This document shows positions 40,858-50,344 of a stretch of DNA of 64,000 bases, in pieces. The notes below the pieces were generated by a model, which was not told where the DNA came from, did no database searches, and saw only the letters and a list, made by a program, of their open reading frames with translations. The DNA is from an uncultured SAR116 cluster alpha proteobacterium. Lineage in GTDB: Bacteria; Pseudomonadota; Alphaproteobacteria; Puniceispirillales; Marisalimonadaceae. The stretch is from the NCBI GenBank assembly GCA_902537945.1, contig CACBDG010000004.1:1-64000 (forward strand), given 5' to 3'. The first letter of the stretch is position 1. Every line of letters begins with the position of its first letter. The position numbers and the translations under genes were made by a program.

Positions 40858-41101
40858 TAAAAATTATTATGATGATATTGAAGCAAGATTTGGTTTGGAT
40901 TATGAATTTTGTAAAGAGCTTGAAGGGCTCAACATTTTATATGATGAAGATGATAGTGGATCTTTTCTACAAATTTATAGTCCAGTATTTAATGATAATT
41001 TTTTCTTTGAGTTTGTGCAGAGAATAAATGATTATAAAGGATATGGTGCAATTAACGCTTTATTTAGAATTGCAGCACAAAAATATGCAAATAATAATTA
41101 A
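40847..41101 (+). pseudogene. C-terminal remnant of a QuiC/HPPD-like protein (3-dehydroshikimate dehydratase / 4-hydroxyphenylpyruvate dioxygenase-like domain)
   Basis: Frame through 40862 reads NYYDDIEARFGLDYEFCKELEGLNILYDEDDSGSFLQIYSPVFNDNFFFEFVQRINDYKGYGAINALFRIAAQKYANNN, matching the recalled C-terminal pattern NYYDDL.ARF..LN(I)LYD.D..G.F..(Y)...F....FFFE.VQR..GY.GYGA.NA..R.AAQ. Confidence 0.78.
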
Positions 41102-42840
41102 ATTTTTTTAATGAAACTTAATAACTTACTCTTAATAACCTCATCTTGAATATGGAATCTATCTACAGCTTGGTCCCAATCAGTTTTTTCAAACTCACTT
41201 TTTAAAACTTTATATTCTTTACTCATTTCTAAATCTTGTTTTAATTGCGACCTTGAATATAGTATTAAAGCAATAGATCTTGGGTCCATCACACTTATAT
41301 CAAAACTTAATTCAACTACTTTATTATAATCCTCTGCAAAAAAATAACCAAGAACTAAGTCTTTTACTCTGTTATCAGATGACGACTGACCTTGAGGAAT
41401 TGGGTCAAGCTCATATGCTTTATTAAGTAATTCTAAACCTTTATCAACCTTTCCTGTTCTTACTAAAACTTCACCATATCCAGATAGCACTCTTGGATCG
41501 TTTGGAACCATATTAAATGCTTTTTTTCCATGATCTTCCGCTAAAACATAATCATGATTACTTAAATAAACTGCAGATAACATTCTATGACATTCAAAAT
41601 CATTCTCATTTAATTCTAGAGCTTTATCTATATTTTGTTTAGCTTCTGCAAAAATTTCTTCAGGATTCTGATCTGAAAAACCCCTAAACATTGCTTGGCC
41701 CAGAGTACAACATTTCCAAGCATATGCCTGAGCATTATTAGCATCTGCTTCAATGGCCTTGTCGAAGTTTTTTAATGCCTCCTGACATGCTTCTTTTGTA
41801 AATTTATGATGATTTTCTTTCCCTCTTAATAAATATTCATATGAACTTATATTCTCAGTAGGCTTTCTTTTTGATCTTTGCAACGAACTAATTTCAATCT
41901 CTCCTAGTAGAGCGATTGAAATTTTTCTAACTATTTCGTCCTGTAAATCAAAAATATCTTCAAGAACCCTGTCATATTTGTTACTCCAGATAATACTATC
42001 ATCTTTCGCATCACTTAATTCGATAATTATTCTTACTCTTTTACCAGAAGCACGGATGCCTCCTGTCACAATAAAATCTAAATCGAATTTCTTTGAAAAT
42101 TCTTTTATGTCTTGATTTTTATCTTTGAAATTAACGGTTGTTTGTCTTGAAAGGATTTCGAATTCACGCATCATAGAAAATTCTGTAATTAAATCCTCAA
42201 CAATGCCATCTACCAAGAAACCACTATCCTCATCTTTACTGGTATTCACAAAAGGTAAAATTGCAAATTTTGGTTTTTTATTAAGATTTTTATTTGAGAT
42301 ATTTTTTATTTTATTTTTTCCATCACCAAGTAAAGAAAAAACTTCGAAATTATTTGAAATATTTTTCAACTCAATTTTACCTAGAGGATGAATAGTCTCT
42401 TCAATTTTATTATAAATTTGCTGCCTTACTACATCTGAAATTAAAATTTCTCCAACTGGTGATTGACTCTCAAGACGAGCAGCTATATTTACACCATTTC
42501 CATAAATGTTATCACCTTCAATTATGATATCGTCTAAATGGATCCCTACTCTCCAAGATAATTTAGGATTTTTATCCTCTTTTAAATTCCTATCTCTAAT
42601 AGATTTTTGAAATTCAACACCTGCTTTTGTGGCTCCCACTGGACTATCAAATTCAGCTATTATTGAGTCACCAGCAGTATGGAAAATTCTACCAGAAAAT
42701 TTATTTATTATTGGATCAATGATATCTCTACATTCTTTTAAACTGTTTAGTGTTTTTTCTTCTTGGGATTCCATATGCTTACTGAAATCAACACAGTCAG
42801 TTGCTAATATAGTTGCTAATCTTCTTTTAACTTCAGACAT
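41098..42840 (-). CDS. Class III adenylate/guanylate cyclase domain protein with TolB-like and TPR C-terminal region
   Basis: RRLATILATDCVDFSKHMES, IFHTAGDSIIAEFDSPVGATKAGVEFQ, RVGIHLDDIIIEGDNIYGNGVNIAARLES; then FAILPFVNTSKDEDSGFLVDGIVEDL and TPR-like repeats. Confidence 0.9.
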   Translation of the reverse strand: MSEVKRRLATILATDCVDFSKHMESQEEKTLNSLKECRDIIDPIINKFSGRIFHTAGDSIIAEFDSPVGATKAGVEFQKSIRDRNLKEDKNPKLSWRVGIHLDDIIIEGDNIYGNGVNIAARLESQSPVGEILISDVVRQQIYNKIEETIHPLGKIELKNISNNFEVFSLLGDGKNKIKNISNKNLNKKPKFAILPFVNTSKDEDSGFLVDGIVEDLITEFSMMREFEILSRQTTVNFKDKNQDIKEFSKKFDLDFIVTGGIRASGKRVRIIIELSDAKDDSIIWSNKYDRVLEDIFDLQDEIVRKISIALLGEIEISSLQRSKRKPTENISSYEYLLRGKENHHKFTKEACQEALKNFDKAIEADANNAQAYAWKCCTLGQAMFRGFSDQNPEEIFAEAKQNIDKALELNENDFECHRMLSAVYLSNHDYVLAEDHGKKAFNMVPNDPRVLSGYGEVLVRTGKVDKGLELLNKAYELDPIPQGQSSSDNRVKDLVLGYFFAEDYNKVVELSFDISVMDPRSIALILYSRSQLKQDLEMSKEYKVLKSEFEKTDWDQAVDRFHIQDEVIKSKLLSFIKKI

Positions 42841-42944
42841 AAAACTCTACTAAATTATAATTTAATCTCATTTCGTGAATCATAATTAATATGACATTTA
42901 ATTACTATGTTACGATTTTTTTTTAACAATTGAAGTAAAACATT

Positions 42945-43145
42945 ATGAGTAATGATAATAAAATTTATAGTCCATTAATCTGCTTAAAAACTGGATCAAA
43001 TGCAAAAATAATTAGTTTTTTTGATAAAGATGAAGTTCCTCATGTTAAAATAAGTATGGAAATAGAATTCGAAGACACGAAATTTCACGTACTAAAAACA
43101 ATTCCAATAGACGATTTTGAAGATCAATTTAGTTATAATAACTAA
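42945..43145 (+). CDS. Small acidic hypothetical protein (66 aa)
   Basis: ATG ORF filling the gap between two genes on the opposite strand; no family recognised, weak RBS. Confidence 0.45.
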   Translation: MSNDNKIYSPLICLKTGSNAKIISFFDKDEVPHVKISMEIEFEDTKFHVLKTIPIDDFEDQFSYNN

Positions 43146-43154
43146 TACCTGTAT

Positions 43155-44396
43155 TTAAAAAAACGCTTGAATACCGGTTTGCGCTCGACCAAGGATTAAT
43201 GCGTGAACATCATGAGTACCTTCATAGGTGTTAACAGTTTCCAAATTCATCAAATGTCGCATTACCTGATATTCAGCATGAATACCGTTTCCACCGTGCA
43301 TATCTCTTGAAAGTCTTGCAATTTCAAGAGCTTTTCCACAATTATTTCGCTTAATGAGTGAAATGGCTTCAGGTGCTAAATTACCTTGATCAAATAACCT
43401 ACCAACTTGAAGTGCAGCACCTAAACCCAATGTAATTTCAGTTTGCATATCAGCTAGTTTTTTTTGAATTAACTGCGTGGCAGCCAATGGTTTACCAAAT
43501 TGTTTTCTATCTAATGTGTATTGACGAGCTCTATGCCAACAGTCCTCAGCAGCTCCCATCACTCCCCAAGCTATACCATATCTTGCTCTATTTAAACAAC
43601 CAAATGGTCCTTTTAAACCAGTTATATTTGGTAATAGATTTTCATCTGGAACAAAAACATTGTCCATAACTATCTCTCCAGTTATAGACGCTCTTAATGA
43701 TAATTTCCCTTTTATTTTTGGTGCACTTAAGCCATTCATGCCTTTTTCAAGTATAAATCCTTTAATGGCATCACCATGTTCTTTAGACTTAGACCAAACA
43801 ACAAAAACATCAGCTATTGGAGAATTAGAAATCCACATTTTTGAACCAGTTAAAGAATACCCACCCTTAACTTTTGTTGCTGTAGTTTTCATAGAGCTGG
43901 GATCTGATCCAGCATCAGGTTCAGTCAATCCAAAACAACCAATAAGATCACCTGAAGCCAAACCAGGTAAATACTTTTGTCTTTGTTCTTCGCTACCGTA
44001 AGAGTAAATTGGATGCATCACTAAAGAAGATTGAACAGACATCATTGATCTATAACCTGAGTCAACTCTTTCTACCTCTTTAGCTACTAATCCATAGGAT
44101 ACGTATGAAGCACCAGCACAACCATACTTTTCTGGAATAGTAATTCCCAACAAACCAAGTTCACCCATTTCCTTAAAGATTTTTTTATCAGTTTTTTCTT
44201 CTAAAAATGCTTCCTCTACTCTTGGTAAAAGTTTGGCTTGAGCGTATTCGTGAGCAGTTGATTTAATTAGAGCTTCTTCTTCAGAAATCAAAGAATCTAA
44301 TAAAAGAGGATCTTCCCAATTGAAATTGGGTTTAACCTTTGACTTTAATTTTAGATCAACTACATTTTTTTGATCTATATCAATACTTGTATCCAT
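43155..44396 (-). CDS. gcdH: Acyl-CoA dehydrogenase, glutaryl-CoA dehydrogenase-like
   Basis: [81 protein letters not shown]. Confidence 0.92.
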   Translation of the reverse strand: MDTSIDIDQKNVVDLKLKSKVKPNFNWEDPLLLDSLISEEEALIKSTAHEYAQAKLLPRVEEAFLEEKTDKKIFKEMGELGLLGITIPEKYGCAGASYVSYGLVAKEVERVDSGYRSMMSVQSSLVMHPIYSYGSEEQRQKYLPGLASGDLIGCFGLTEPDAGSDPSSMKTTATKVKGGYSLTGSKMWISNSPIADVFVVWSKSKEHGDAIKGFILEKGMNGLSAPKIKGKLSLRASITGEIVMDNVFVPDENLLPNITGLKGPFGCLNRARYGIAWGVMGAAEDCWHRARQYTLDRKQFGKPLAATQLIQKKLADMQTEITLGLGAALQVGRLFDQGNLAPEAISLIKRNNCGKALEIARLSRDMHGGNGIHAEYQVMRHLMNLETVNTYEGTHDVHALILGRAQTGIQAFF

Positions 44397-44458
44397 GTCA
44401 TATCCTTAATTTTTTTGCATATTACTCAAATAATTTTTTAAAAACAATACTTATTAGT

Positions 44459-45061
44459 TCAATTTAGACTTAATAAATGTCTTTCAACAAAATCTAACCT
44501 ATCTTGTCCCCAATAAATTTGATCATTTATAATATATGTTGGAGCTCCGAAAACATTTTTTTTAATCGCTAGTTGAGTATATTCTTCAAAAATTTTTTTA
44601 CATTCTTCACTTTTAGCAAACGAAATAATTTTTTTTGAATTTAAATTCATAAGGTTTAATATGTTTATAAGCACATCTTCATTGTCTACATCTTGATTTC
44701 TTACCCACAAACTATTCATAATATTATCGGCAAGCTCAAAATAATTTTCTACTTTTTGAATTTTTCCAGCTATAATTATTAATGACGGAAGAACAGATTT
44801 TGATGGGAAAAATTTTGGTTTTGGATTTAATTTTATATTTAAAAATTTAGACCATCTATTCAATTCTTGTAATCTCAAATTTTGTCTTTGAGGTGGTCTT
44901 TTTGAAACAGGAAGACCTCCTGAAATTGGGAAAATCTCACCATAGTTTACTGGATACATATTTAAATTAACATTGAATTTTTTTATTAATTCCCCTAAAC
45001 GACCATGTCCAAGAAATGTCCAAGGACTTCCATGACTCATAAAATAATCAATTGAAATCAT
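44459..45061 (-). CDS. DsbA-family protein, 2-hydroxychromene-2-carboxylate isomerase-like
   Basis: IDYFMSHGSPWTFLGHGRLGELIKKF, VFGAPTYIINDQIYWGQDRLDFVERHL. Confidence 0.85.
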   Translation of the reverse strand: MISIDYFMSHGSPWTFLGHGRLGELIKKFNVNLNMYPVNYGEIFPISGGLPVSKRPPQRQNLRLQELNRWSKFLNIKLNPKPKFFPSKSVLPSLIIIAGKIQKVENYFELADNIMNSLWVRNQDVDNEDVLINILNLMNLNSKKIISFAKSEECKKIFEEYTQLAIKKNVFGAPTYIINDQIYWGQDRLDFVERHLLSLN

Positions 45062-45429
45062 TATGAACCGAATCCAGAACCAGCAGATTTGTAATTTTCT
45101 CTAGGAGGGCTAAAAACATCAAGGATTTTTGCTCCTCCTGGACCAGCTATAATACCATGTTCAACCCCGCCAGGCGTCTGCCAAAAGTCACCCTTTTTAA
45201 TTTCTATTTCTTCGCCACCTTGAATTCTAATTCCAGAACCTTCAATCAAAAATCCCCATTGCTCTTCTGGATGTGAGTGAATTTTACCTTTAGCATTTGG
45301 CTCAATGTCAACCAGAGATAGCATAGCTTGTTCACCACAAAAAATTCTTGTAGAAACTCCTTCTGCAAGTTTTCTTTTTACTCCTGAATCTAAGTCATTT
45401 ATGTTATTAAAATATTTTTTTTGCGACAT
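45061..45429 (-). CDS. Cupin domain protein
   Basis: KGKIHSHPEEQWGFLIEGSGIRIQGGEEIEIKKGDFWQTPGGVEHGIIAG; probable start at internal Met of tracked ORF (45441). Confidence 0.85.
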   Translation of the reverse strand: MSQKKYFNNINDLDSGVKRKLAEGVSTRIFCGEQAMLSLVDIEPNAKGKIHSHPEEQWGFLIEGSGIRIQGGEEIEIKKGDFWQTPGGVEHGIIAGPGGAKILDVFSPPRENYKSAGSGFGS

Positions 45430-45450
45430 CTTTTTCTCCACTTTTTTTTC

Positions 45451-46314
45451 TTATGACGGTTTGTCTCCTGCAAAAGTAATTCTGTGCATTAATCGTCTTT
45501 GTCCATGGTAATCATTTATAGGATTATGCATTGTACATCTATTATCCCAAATTGCTACAGACCCTGGTTTCCATTGAAATCTACAAGTAAATTCTGATTT
45601 GATTTGATGCTTGTATAAGTACTCTAATATTGGTATACTTTCTTCCTCCGTCATGCCAACAAAATTGGTCGTATGAGCTTCATTAACATATAATGATTTT
45701 CTTTTAGTTTCTGGGTGTGTTCTTACTACTGGATGAATAGCTTTTAATTCATCTCCTTTTAGACCAACTGATGCATGTTTCATAATATCCGATCTGGTTT
45801 TAGCAACACGTGATTTGCCTGAAATATTTACTGCTTCAAGAGTATCTAAAAAATTTTTCATACCCTCAGATAAACTTTCATAAGCCATATATTGATTGGA
45901 CCACTCTGTATCTCCGCCATAATCAGGTGTTTCAATACCATACAGCATTGTTCCCATAGGAGGTTCTTCTTGATAGGTAGTATCACTATGCCAAATTCCA
46001 CCAAAATTGTTTGTGTCAGTTTCCTTTTTCAAAATTGGTGTTATCTCAGGAAAATTTTCTAAACTTTTTACAAAAGGATAAACTATTGGCTTTCCAATTC
46101 TTTCTGCGAATGCTTTTTGAGTGTCTGGACTGAACTTTTGGTCTCTAAAAAATATCACTTGATAAGCTAACAGTGCATCATAAATTTCAGATATAATTTC
46201 ATCAGGCAGATTTTCAGATAAATCAATATTATCTATCTGAGCTCCAAGCGCACCTGCAATAGGATTTACTTTAATTGTCTTAAAATTAATATTCTGATTA
46301 TTATTAATTTTCAT
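45451..46314 (-). CDS. TauD/TfdA family Fe(II)/2-oxoglutarate dioxygenase
   Basis: VIFFRDQKFSPDTQKAFAERIG, WHSDTTYQEEPPMGTMLYGIETPDYGGDTEWSN, WKPGSVAIWDNRCTMHNPINDYHGQRRLMHRIT. Confidence 0.92.
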   Translation of the reverse strand: MKINNNQNINFKTIKVNPIAGALGAQIDNIDLSENLPDEIISEIYDALLAYQVIFFRDQKFSPDTQKAFAERIGKPIVYPFVKSLENFPEITPILKKETDTNNFGGIWHSDTTYQEEPPMGTMLYGIETPDYGGDTEWSNQYMAYESLSEGMKNFLDTLEAVNISGKSRVAKTRSDIMKHASVGLKGDELKAIHPVVRTHPETKRKSLYVNEAHTTNFVGMTEEESIPILEYLYKHQIKSEFTCRFQWKPGSVAIWDNRCTMHNPINDYHGQRRLMHRITFAGDKPS

Positions 46315-46445
46315 AATTTATTTAGGCTCCTTAAGGTAGAACTAGGAAAACATTCAAATTTTATTTGCACTTATTAAGTTAGTGTTAAATAATTTAAATT
46401 ATAAATAAAAAATAAATTATTTTCAATTTCTACAGAGAAATTTAG

Positions 46446-47489
46446 ATGAAAAAAATCAAATCACCTCACCTTGATGTGAGACCAAACTGGTTAAATAAAT
46501 TAAAAGAACAACCTTTACTTCCTGATCTGAATATTATTGATCCACATCATCATCTTTGGGATGTTGGATTTGGAAAATATTATGTAGAAGAATTGTTGGA
46601 GGACATTGAGACTTCAGGTCATAATATAAAGGCAACTGTTTATATTATGAGTTCATCTAACACAAAGATATATTTACAAGATGGACTTGAAGAATTCAGA
46701 ACTCTCAGTGAAATTGAATTTGCTACAAATGAAGGCAAAAGAGCTGATCTAATACCGGATAATAAAGTTAAGGTAAATGCATCTATAGTTGGATCTCTTG
46801 ATCTAACTTTTGGAAATAAATTGAAACCAGTTATACAAAAAGGTTTAGAAATTAGTGAAGGTCGACTAAAAGGCATAAGAATGCTTTTAGCAGCACATCC
46901 AGACCCTAGAATTAAATCTGGTGCTGTAAATTCTGATTTATCCCTAATGTCACATCCAAAATTTGTTGAAGGTGCAAGATGCTTGCAAGACACAGGACTT
47001 TCACTTGATTTTTGGATATATCACACACAACTAAGTGAAATGGAAAAAATAGCCAGGACACTACCAGAACTTAACATTATTCTTAATCATATTGGAGGAC
47101 CTATTCATCTTGGTGAATATGAGGGAAAGCAAGCCTTAACTCATAGAGAGTGGCGTACGGCTATGATGAGATTATCAAGATTACCAAACATCAAAGTAAA
47201 ATTAGGTGGATTAGGTATGGAAGTTAATGGTGCAAAATTCCATTTAAATCAAAATCCACCAAACTCTTCTCAATTAGCTGATATATGGAAGTCATGGATT
47301 TATGAAACAATTGATATGTTTGGCGTTGAAAGGTGTATGTTTGAAAGTAACTTTCCAGTTGATAAAGGCTCTTGCAGTTATGGTTCGTTATGGAATGCGT
47401 TCAAAATAATTTCAGTAAACATGTCAGATAATGAAAAAAATAAATTGTTTTATGAAAATGCTGCAAAAACATATAAGATAAAATTATGA
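46446..47489 (+). CDS. Amidohydrolase family protein (COG3618 lactonase-like)
   Basis: NIIDPHHHLWDVGFGKYYVEELLEDI, NIILNHIGGPIHLG, RCMFESNFPVDKGSCSYGSLWNAFK. Confidence 0.88.
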   Translation: MKKIKSPHLDVRPNWLNKLKEQPLLPDLNIIDPHHHLWDVGFGKYYVEELLEDIETSGHNIKATVYIMSSSNTKIYLQDGLEEFRTLSEIEFATNEGKRADLIPDNKVKVNASIVGSLDLTFGNKLKPVIQKGLEISEGRLKGIRMLLAAHPDPRIKSGAVNSDLSLMSHPKFVEGARCLQDTGLSLDFWIYHTQLSEMEKIARTLPELNIILNHIGGPIHLGEYEGKQALTHREWRTAMMRLSRLPNIKVKLGGLGMEVNGAKFHLNQNPPNSSQLADIWKSWIYETIDMFGVERCMFESNFPVDKGSCSYGSLWNAFKIISVNMSDNEKNKLFYENAAKTYKIKL

Positions 47490-47511
47490 TAATTAATTTT
47501 AGGCAAATTTT

Positions 47512-48546
47512 ATGAAAGTTTCAATTCTTGAACAATCGGTTTCAGTTGAAGGAAAGCCACAGTCAGTAACAATAAAAGATAGCATAAATTTAGCAAAAAA
47601 AGCCGAAAAACTTGGTTACAAAAGATTTTGGGTTTCAGAACACCATAACCATCCTACAATTATTGGGACTGCACCTGAAATATTGATGGCAGCCATAGCA
47701 TGTAACACATCTTCAATAAGGATTGGAAGCGCAGGCATAATGTTACCTCATTATTCACCACTTAAAGTTGCAGAACAATTTAGAGTTTTAGAAGCAATAG
47801 CCCCTAACAGAATTGATTTAGGTTTGGGAAGAGCACCAGGTTCTGATGGAAGAACTGCATTAGCATTAAATCCAAACAGCAGGAGTGATAGTGAACATTT
47901 TCCAAGTCATGTAAGGGATCTAATAGCATGGGTTTCAAACGAAAAGTTAATCGAAGGTCATCCATTTAGACATTTAATCGCTCAGCCTATTTCAGATACT
48001 ATTCCAGAAATTTGGATGCTTGGAACATCTAATTACGGTGCTCAGTTAGCAGCTTACTTGGGTATTCCATATTGTTTTGCACATTTCATTACAGATGGAC
48101 AAGGACTGAAAGAAGCTTTGGAAATTTATAGATCTGAATTTCGTCCGTCAAAAAAATTCTCTAACCCTTTAATTAATGTATGTATGTGGGCCTTAACTGC
48201 AAATACAAATGAAGAGGCAAAATATTTATTTGCATCTAGAGCTGCATGGAAGATTGGAAGAAATTATGGTCAACTTGGATCTATTACTGATCCTGATAAT
48301 GCCTTGAGTATTATCAATGATAATGGTTGGACTGAACAATATCAAAATATGTATCAAAACTCATTGGTGGGTGACGCAAATATAACAAAGGATAAAATTT
48401 CTAAACTAGTAGAAGAAAATAATATTGATGAGATTGCTATTTTAACTTGGTGTCACAACGAAAATCATCGTATTAAATCTTACGAAATTTTTGCAAATGC
48501 TTTTGAATTATCTGAAAAAAAAGAGTCTGAAAAATCTGTCGTATAA
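47512..48546 (+). CDS. LLM-class flavin-dependent oxidoreductase (luciferase-like)
   Basis: GYKRFWVSEHHNHPTIIGTAPEILMAAIACNTSSIRIGSAGIMLPHYSPLKVAEQFRVLEAIAPNRIDLGLGRAPGSD. Confidence 0.95.
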   Translation: MKVSILEQSVSVEGKPQSVTIKDSINLAKKAEKLGYKRFWVSEHHNHPTIIGTAPEILMAAIACNTSSIRIGSAGIMLPHYSPLKVAEQFRVLEAIAPNRIDLGLGRAPGSDGRTALALNPNSRSDSEHFPSHVRDLIAWVSNEKLIEGHPFRHLIAQPISDTIPEIWMLGTSNYGAQLAAYLGIPYCFAHFITDGQGLKEALEIYRSEFRPSKKFSNPLINVCMWALTANTNEEAKYLFASRAAWKIGRNYGQLGSITDPDNALSIINDNGWTEQYQNMYQNSLVGDANITKDKISKLVEENNIDEIAILTWCHNENHRIKSYEIFANAFELSEKKESEKSVV

Positions 48547-48599
48547 ATTGAATTTAGAAAAAAAACTCTTATATAAATAACAAAATCGTGGAGTAAAAA

Positions 48600-49202
48600 T
48601 TGTTTTCTATTAGTGAACCTGTATACAAATTAAAAGTTTTTTTTATATTTATATTTATATTATTCCTAAGTGCTTGTAGTAAAATTGATATGAAACAATT
48701 TGAAAATAATACTCCTAAACTAGATTTATTTTCTTTTTTTGAAGGTAAAACTATAGCTTATGGCATTTTTGAAGATAGATTTGGGAATTTAAAAAGACAG
48801 TTTAGAGTTAACATTACTGGGAAGATAGAGAATAATACCTTAACTCTTGACGAAGATTTTTTATATGATGATGGTGAACAAGCAAATCGTATTTGGAAAA
48901 TTAAAAAAATCACTGATAAAAATAAAGTCATATATCAAGGACAAGCTGATGATATTGAAGGTGAAGCCTCTGGATCTATTTCGGGTAATACACTTAATTG
49001 GTCTTATGATATTTATCTAAATATCAAAGGTTCAAATATTAAAGTTCACTTTAACGATTGGATCTATAAACAAAGTGAAGATTTAGCAATTAATAGAGCT
49101 TACGTAAGTAAATTGGGTATTAATATTGGATCAGTTACATTAGTTTTTTTAAGAGGTAAAACTGCAACTCAAATAGGACCCTTAAATCTCAAAAACTGGT
49201 AA
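48600..49202 (+). CDS. DUF3833 family lipoprotein
   Basis: Lipobox-like FLSACSKI; FFEGKTIAYGIFEDRFGNLKRQFRVNITG...TLTLDEDFLYDDGEQANRIWKIKK; TTG start after GGAG. Confidence 0.8.
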   Translation: MFSISEPVYKLKVFFIFIFILFLSACSKIDMKQFENNTPKLDLFSFFEGKTIAYGIFEDRFGNLKRQFRVNITGKIENNTLTLDEDFLYDDGEQANRIWKIKKITDKNKVIYQGQADDIEGEASGSISGNTLNWSYDIYLNIKGSNIKVHFNDWIYKQSEDLAINRAYVSKLGINIGSVTLVFLRGKTATQIGPLNLKNW

Positions 49203-49205
49203 TAT

Positions 49206-49766
49206 TTGATGTTTAATAAATTTTGTTTAATTTTCACACTAATTATTCTTTCATATTCTAACTTAGTATACTCAAATCCCAAAAACACAATTGGGGAAGA
49301 TCAAAAAACTATAAATATATTGAATAATTATTTTTCAAAACAAACTATTGTAGGAAAAGCTAATTTTCAATTTCTTTTTTGGAATATGTATGATGCAAAA
49401 CTTGTAAGTGAAAGTGGCAGCTATCCCTCAGATAAGTTTGCTTTAATTTTAAAATATAATAAAAATTTTTCCAAAAAAAGTGTTGTTGACGAAACCATCA
49501 ATCAACTAAAAAAGCAAAAAACATTCAATGAAAAAGAATTAAAAGAAATTAATGCTTTATTAAATAAAGCATTCAGAGAGATAAAGAAAAATAATAAATT
49601 CATAGGTATCAAAAATAACGATGAAGCAATATTTTATTTCCAAAATGAAAAAGTATTAGAAACTGACAACTCTGAGTTTATAAAGATTTTTTTTGATATT
49701 TGGTTAAGAGAAAATAGTCAAAACCCAAAATTCACTCAAGAATTGTTGGGAAAAACTAGAGGATAG
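49206..49766 (+). CDS. Chalcone isomerase-like domain protein (secreted)
   Basis: Signal peptide; GKANFQFLFWNMYDAKLVSESGSYPSDKFALILKYNKNFSKKSVVDETINQLKKQ. Confidence 0.75.
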   Translation: MMFNKFCLIFTLIILSYSNLVYSNPKNTIGEDQKTINILNNYFSKQTIVGKANFQFLFWNMYDAKLVSESGSYPSDKFALILKYNKNFSKKSVVDETINQLKKQKTFNEKELKEINALLNKAFREIKKNNKFIGIKNNDEAIFYFQNEKVLETDNSEFIKIFFDIWLRENSQNPKFTQELLGKTRG

Positions 49767-49770
49767 TTAC

Positions 49771-50310
49771 GTGCGATTAAGTGCATTTTTTTTTGAAATT
49801 GTACCTTTATCAGGTTTTTTTTTAGGAGCGCAATATTACACTTTAATTGTTGCTGCTATCATATCACTAATTCTTGGTCTTATGGTTATGCTAGTGTTCT
49901 ATGTCATAGAAAAACGCATATCCAAATTTCAAATATTTGGAATTTGCATGTCTGCTCTTTTTACTTTTTTTGCATATTCTTTTAATGACGATGAGTTTGT
50001 AAAAATTCAACCAACAATTTTTAATGGCTTTTTTAGTGCTGTTTTACTTTTTGGCATATTTTATAAGAAGGCAATGATGAAACAATTTTTTGGATCTCAA
50101 TTTTCTCTTAATGATGAAACCTGGTATAAACTTAGTTTGAGATGGGGTTTGTTTTTTTTATTTCTTACAATTATAAATGAAATATCTTGGAGGTTTCTTG
50201 AAACTGAGGATTGGGTTTTTATCAAAGTTTTTGTATTATCGCCTTTAGTTGGAATTTTTATGTTGTGCCAGTTGCCAATTACATTAAAAGGAAGAATTAA
50301 AACCAAATAA
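49771..50310 (+). CDS. Septation protein IspZ/YciB-like membrane protein
   Basis: KIQPTIFNGFFSAVLLFGIFYKKAMMKQFFGSQFSLNDETWYKLSLRWGLFFLFLTIINEISWRFLETEDWVFIKVF; GTG start. Confidence 0.85.
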   Translation: MRLSAFFFEIVPLSGFFLGAQYYTLIVAAIISLILGLMVMLVFYVIEKRISKFQIFGICMSALFTFFAYSFNDDEFVKIQPTIFNGFFSAVLLFGIFYKKAMMKQFFGSQFSLNDETWYKLSLRWGLFFLFLTIINEISWRFLETEDWVFIKVFVLSPLVGIFMLCQLPITLKGRIKTK

Positions 50311-50344
50311 AGCAAATTAAAAACAAGTATCATGGAGGCATTAA

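Noticed and set aside
41098-41101. Overlapping stop codons of QuiC remnant and cyclase gene as a special element
   Set aside because: Simple convergent 4-bp overlap, common in compact genomes.
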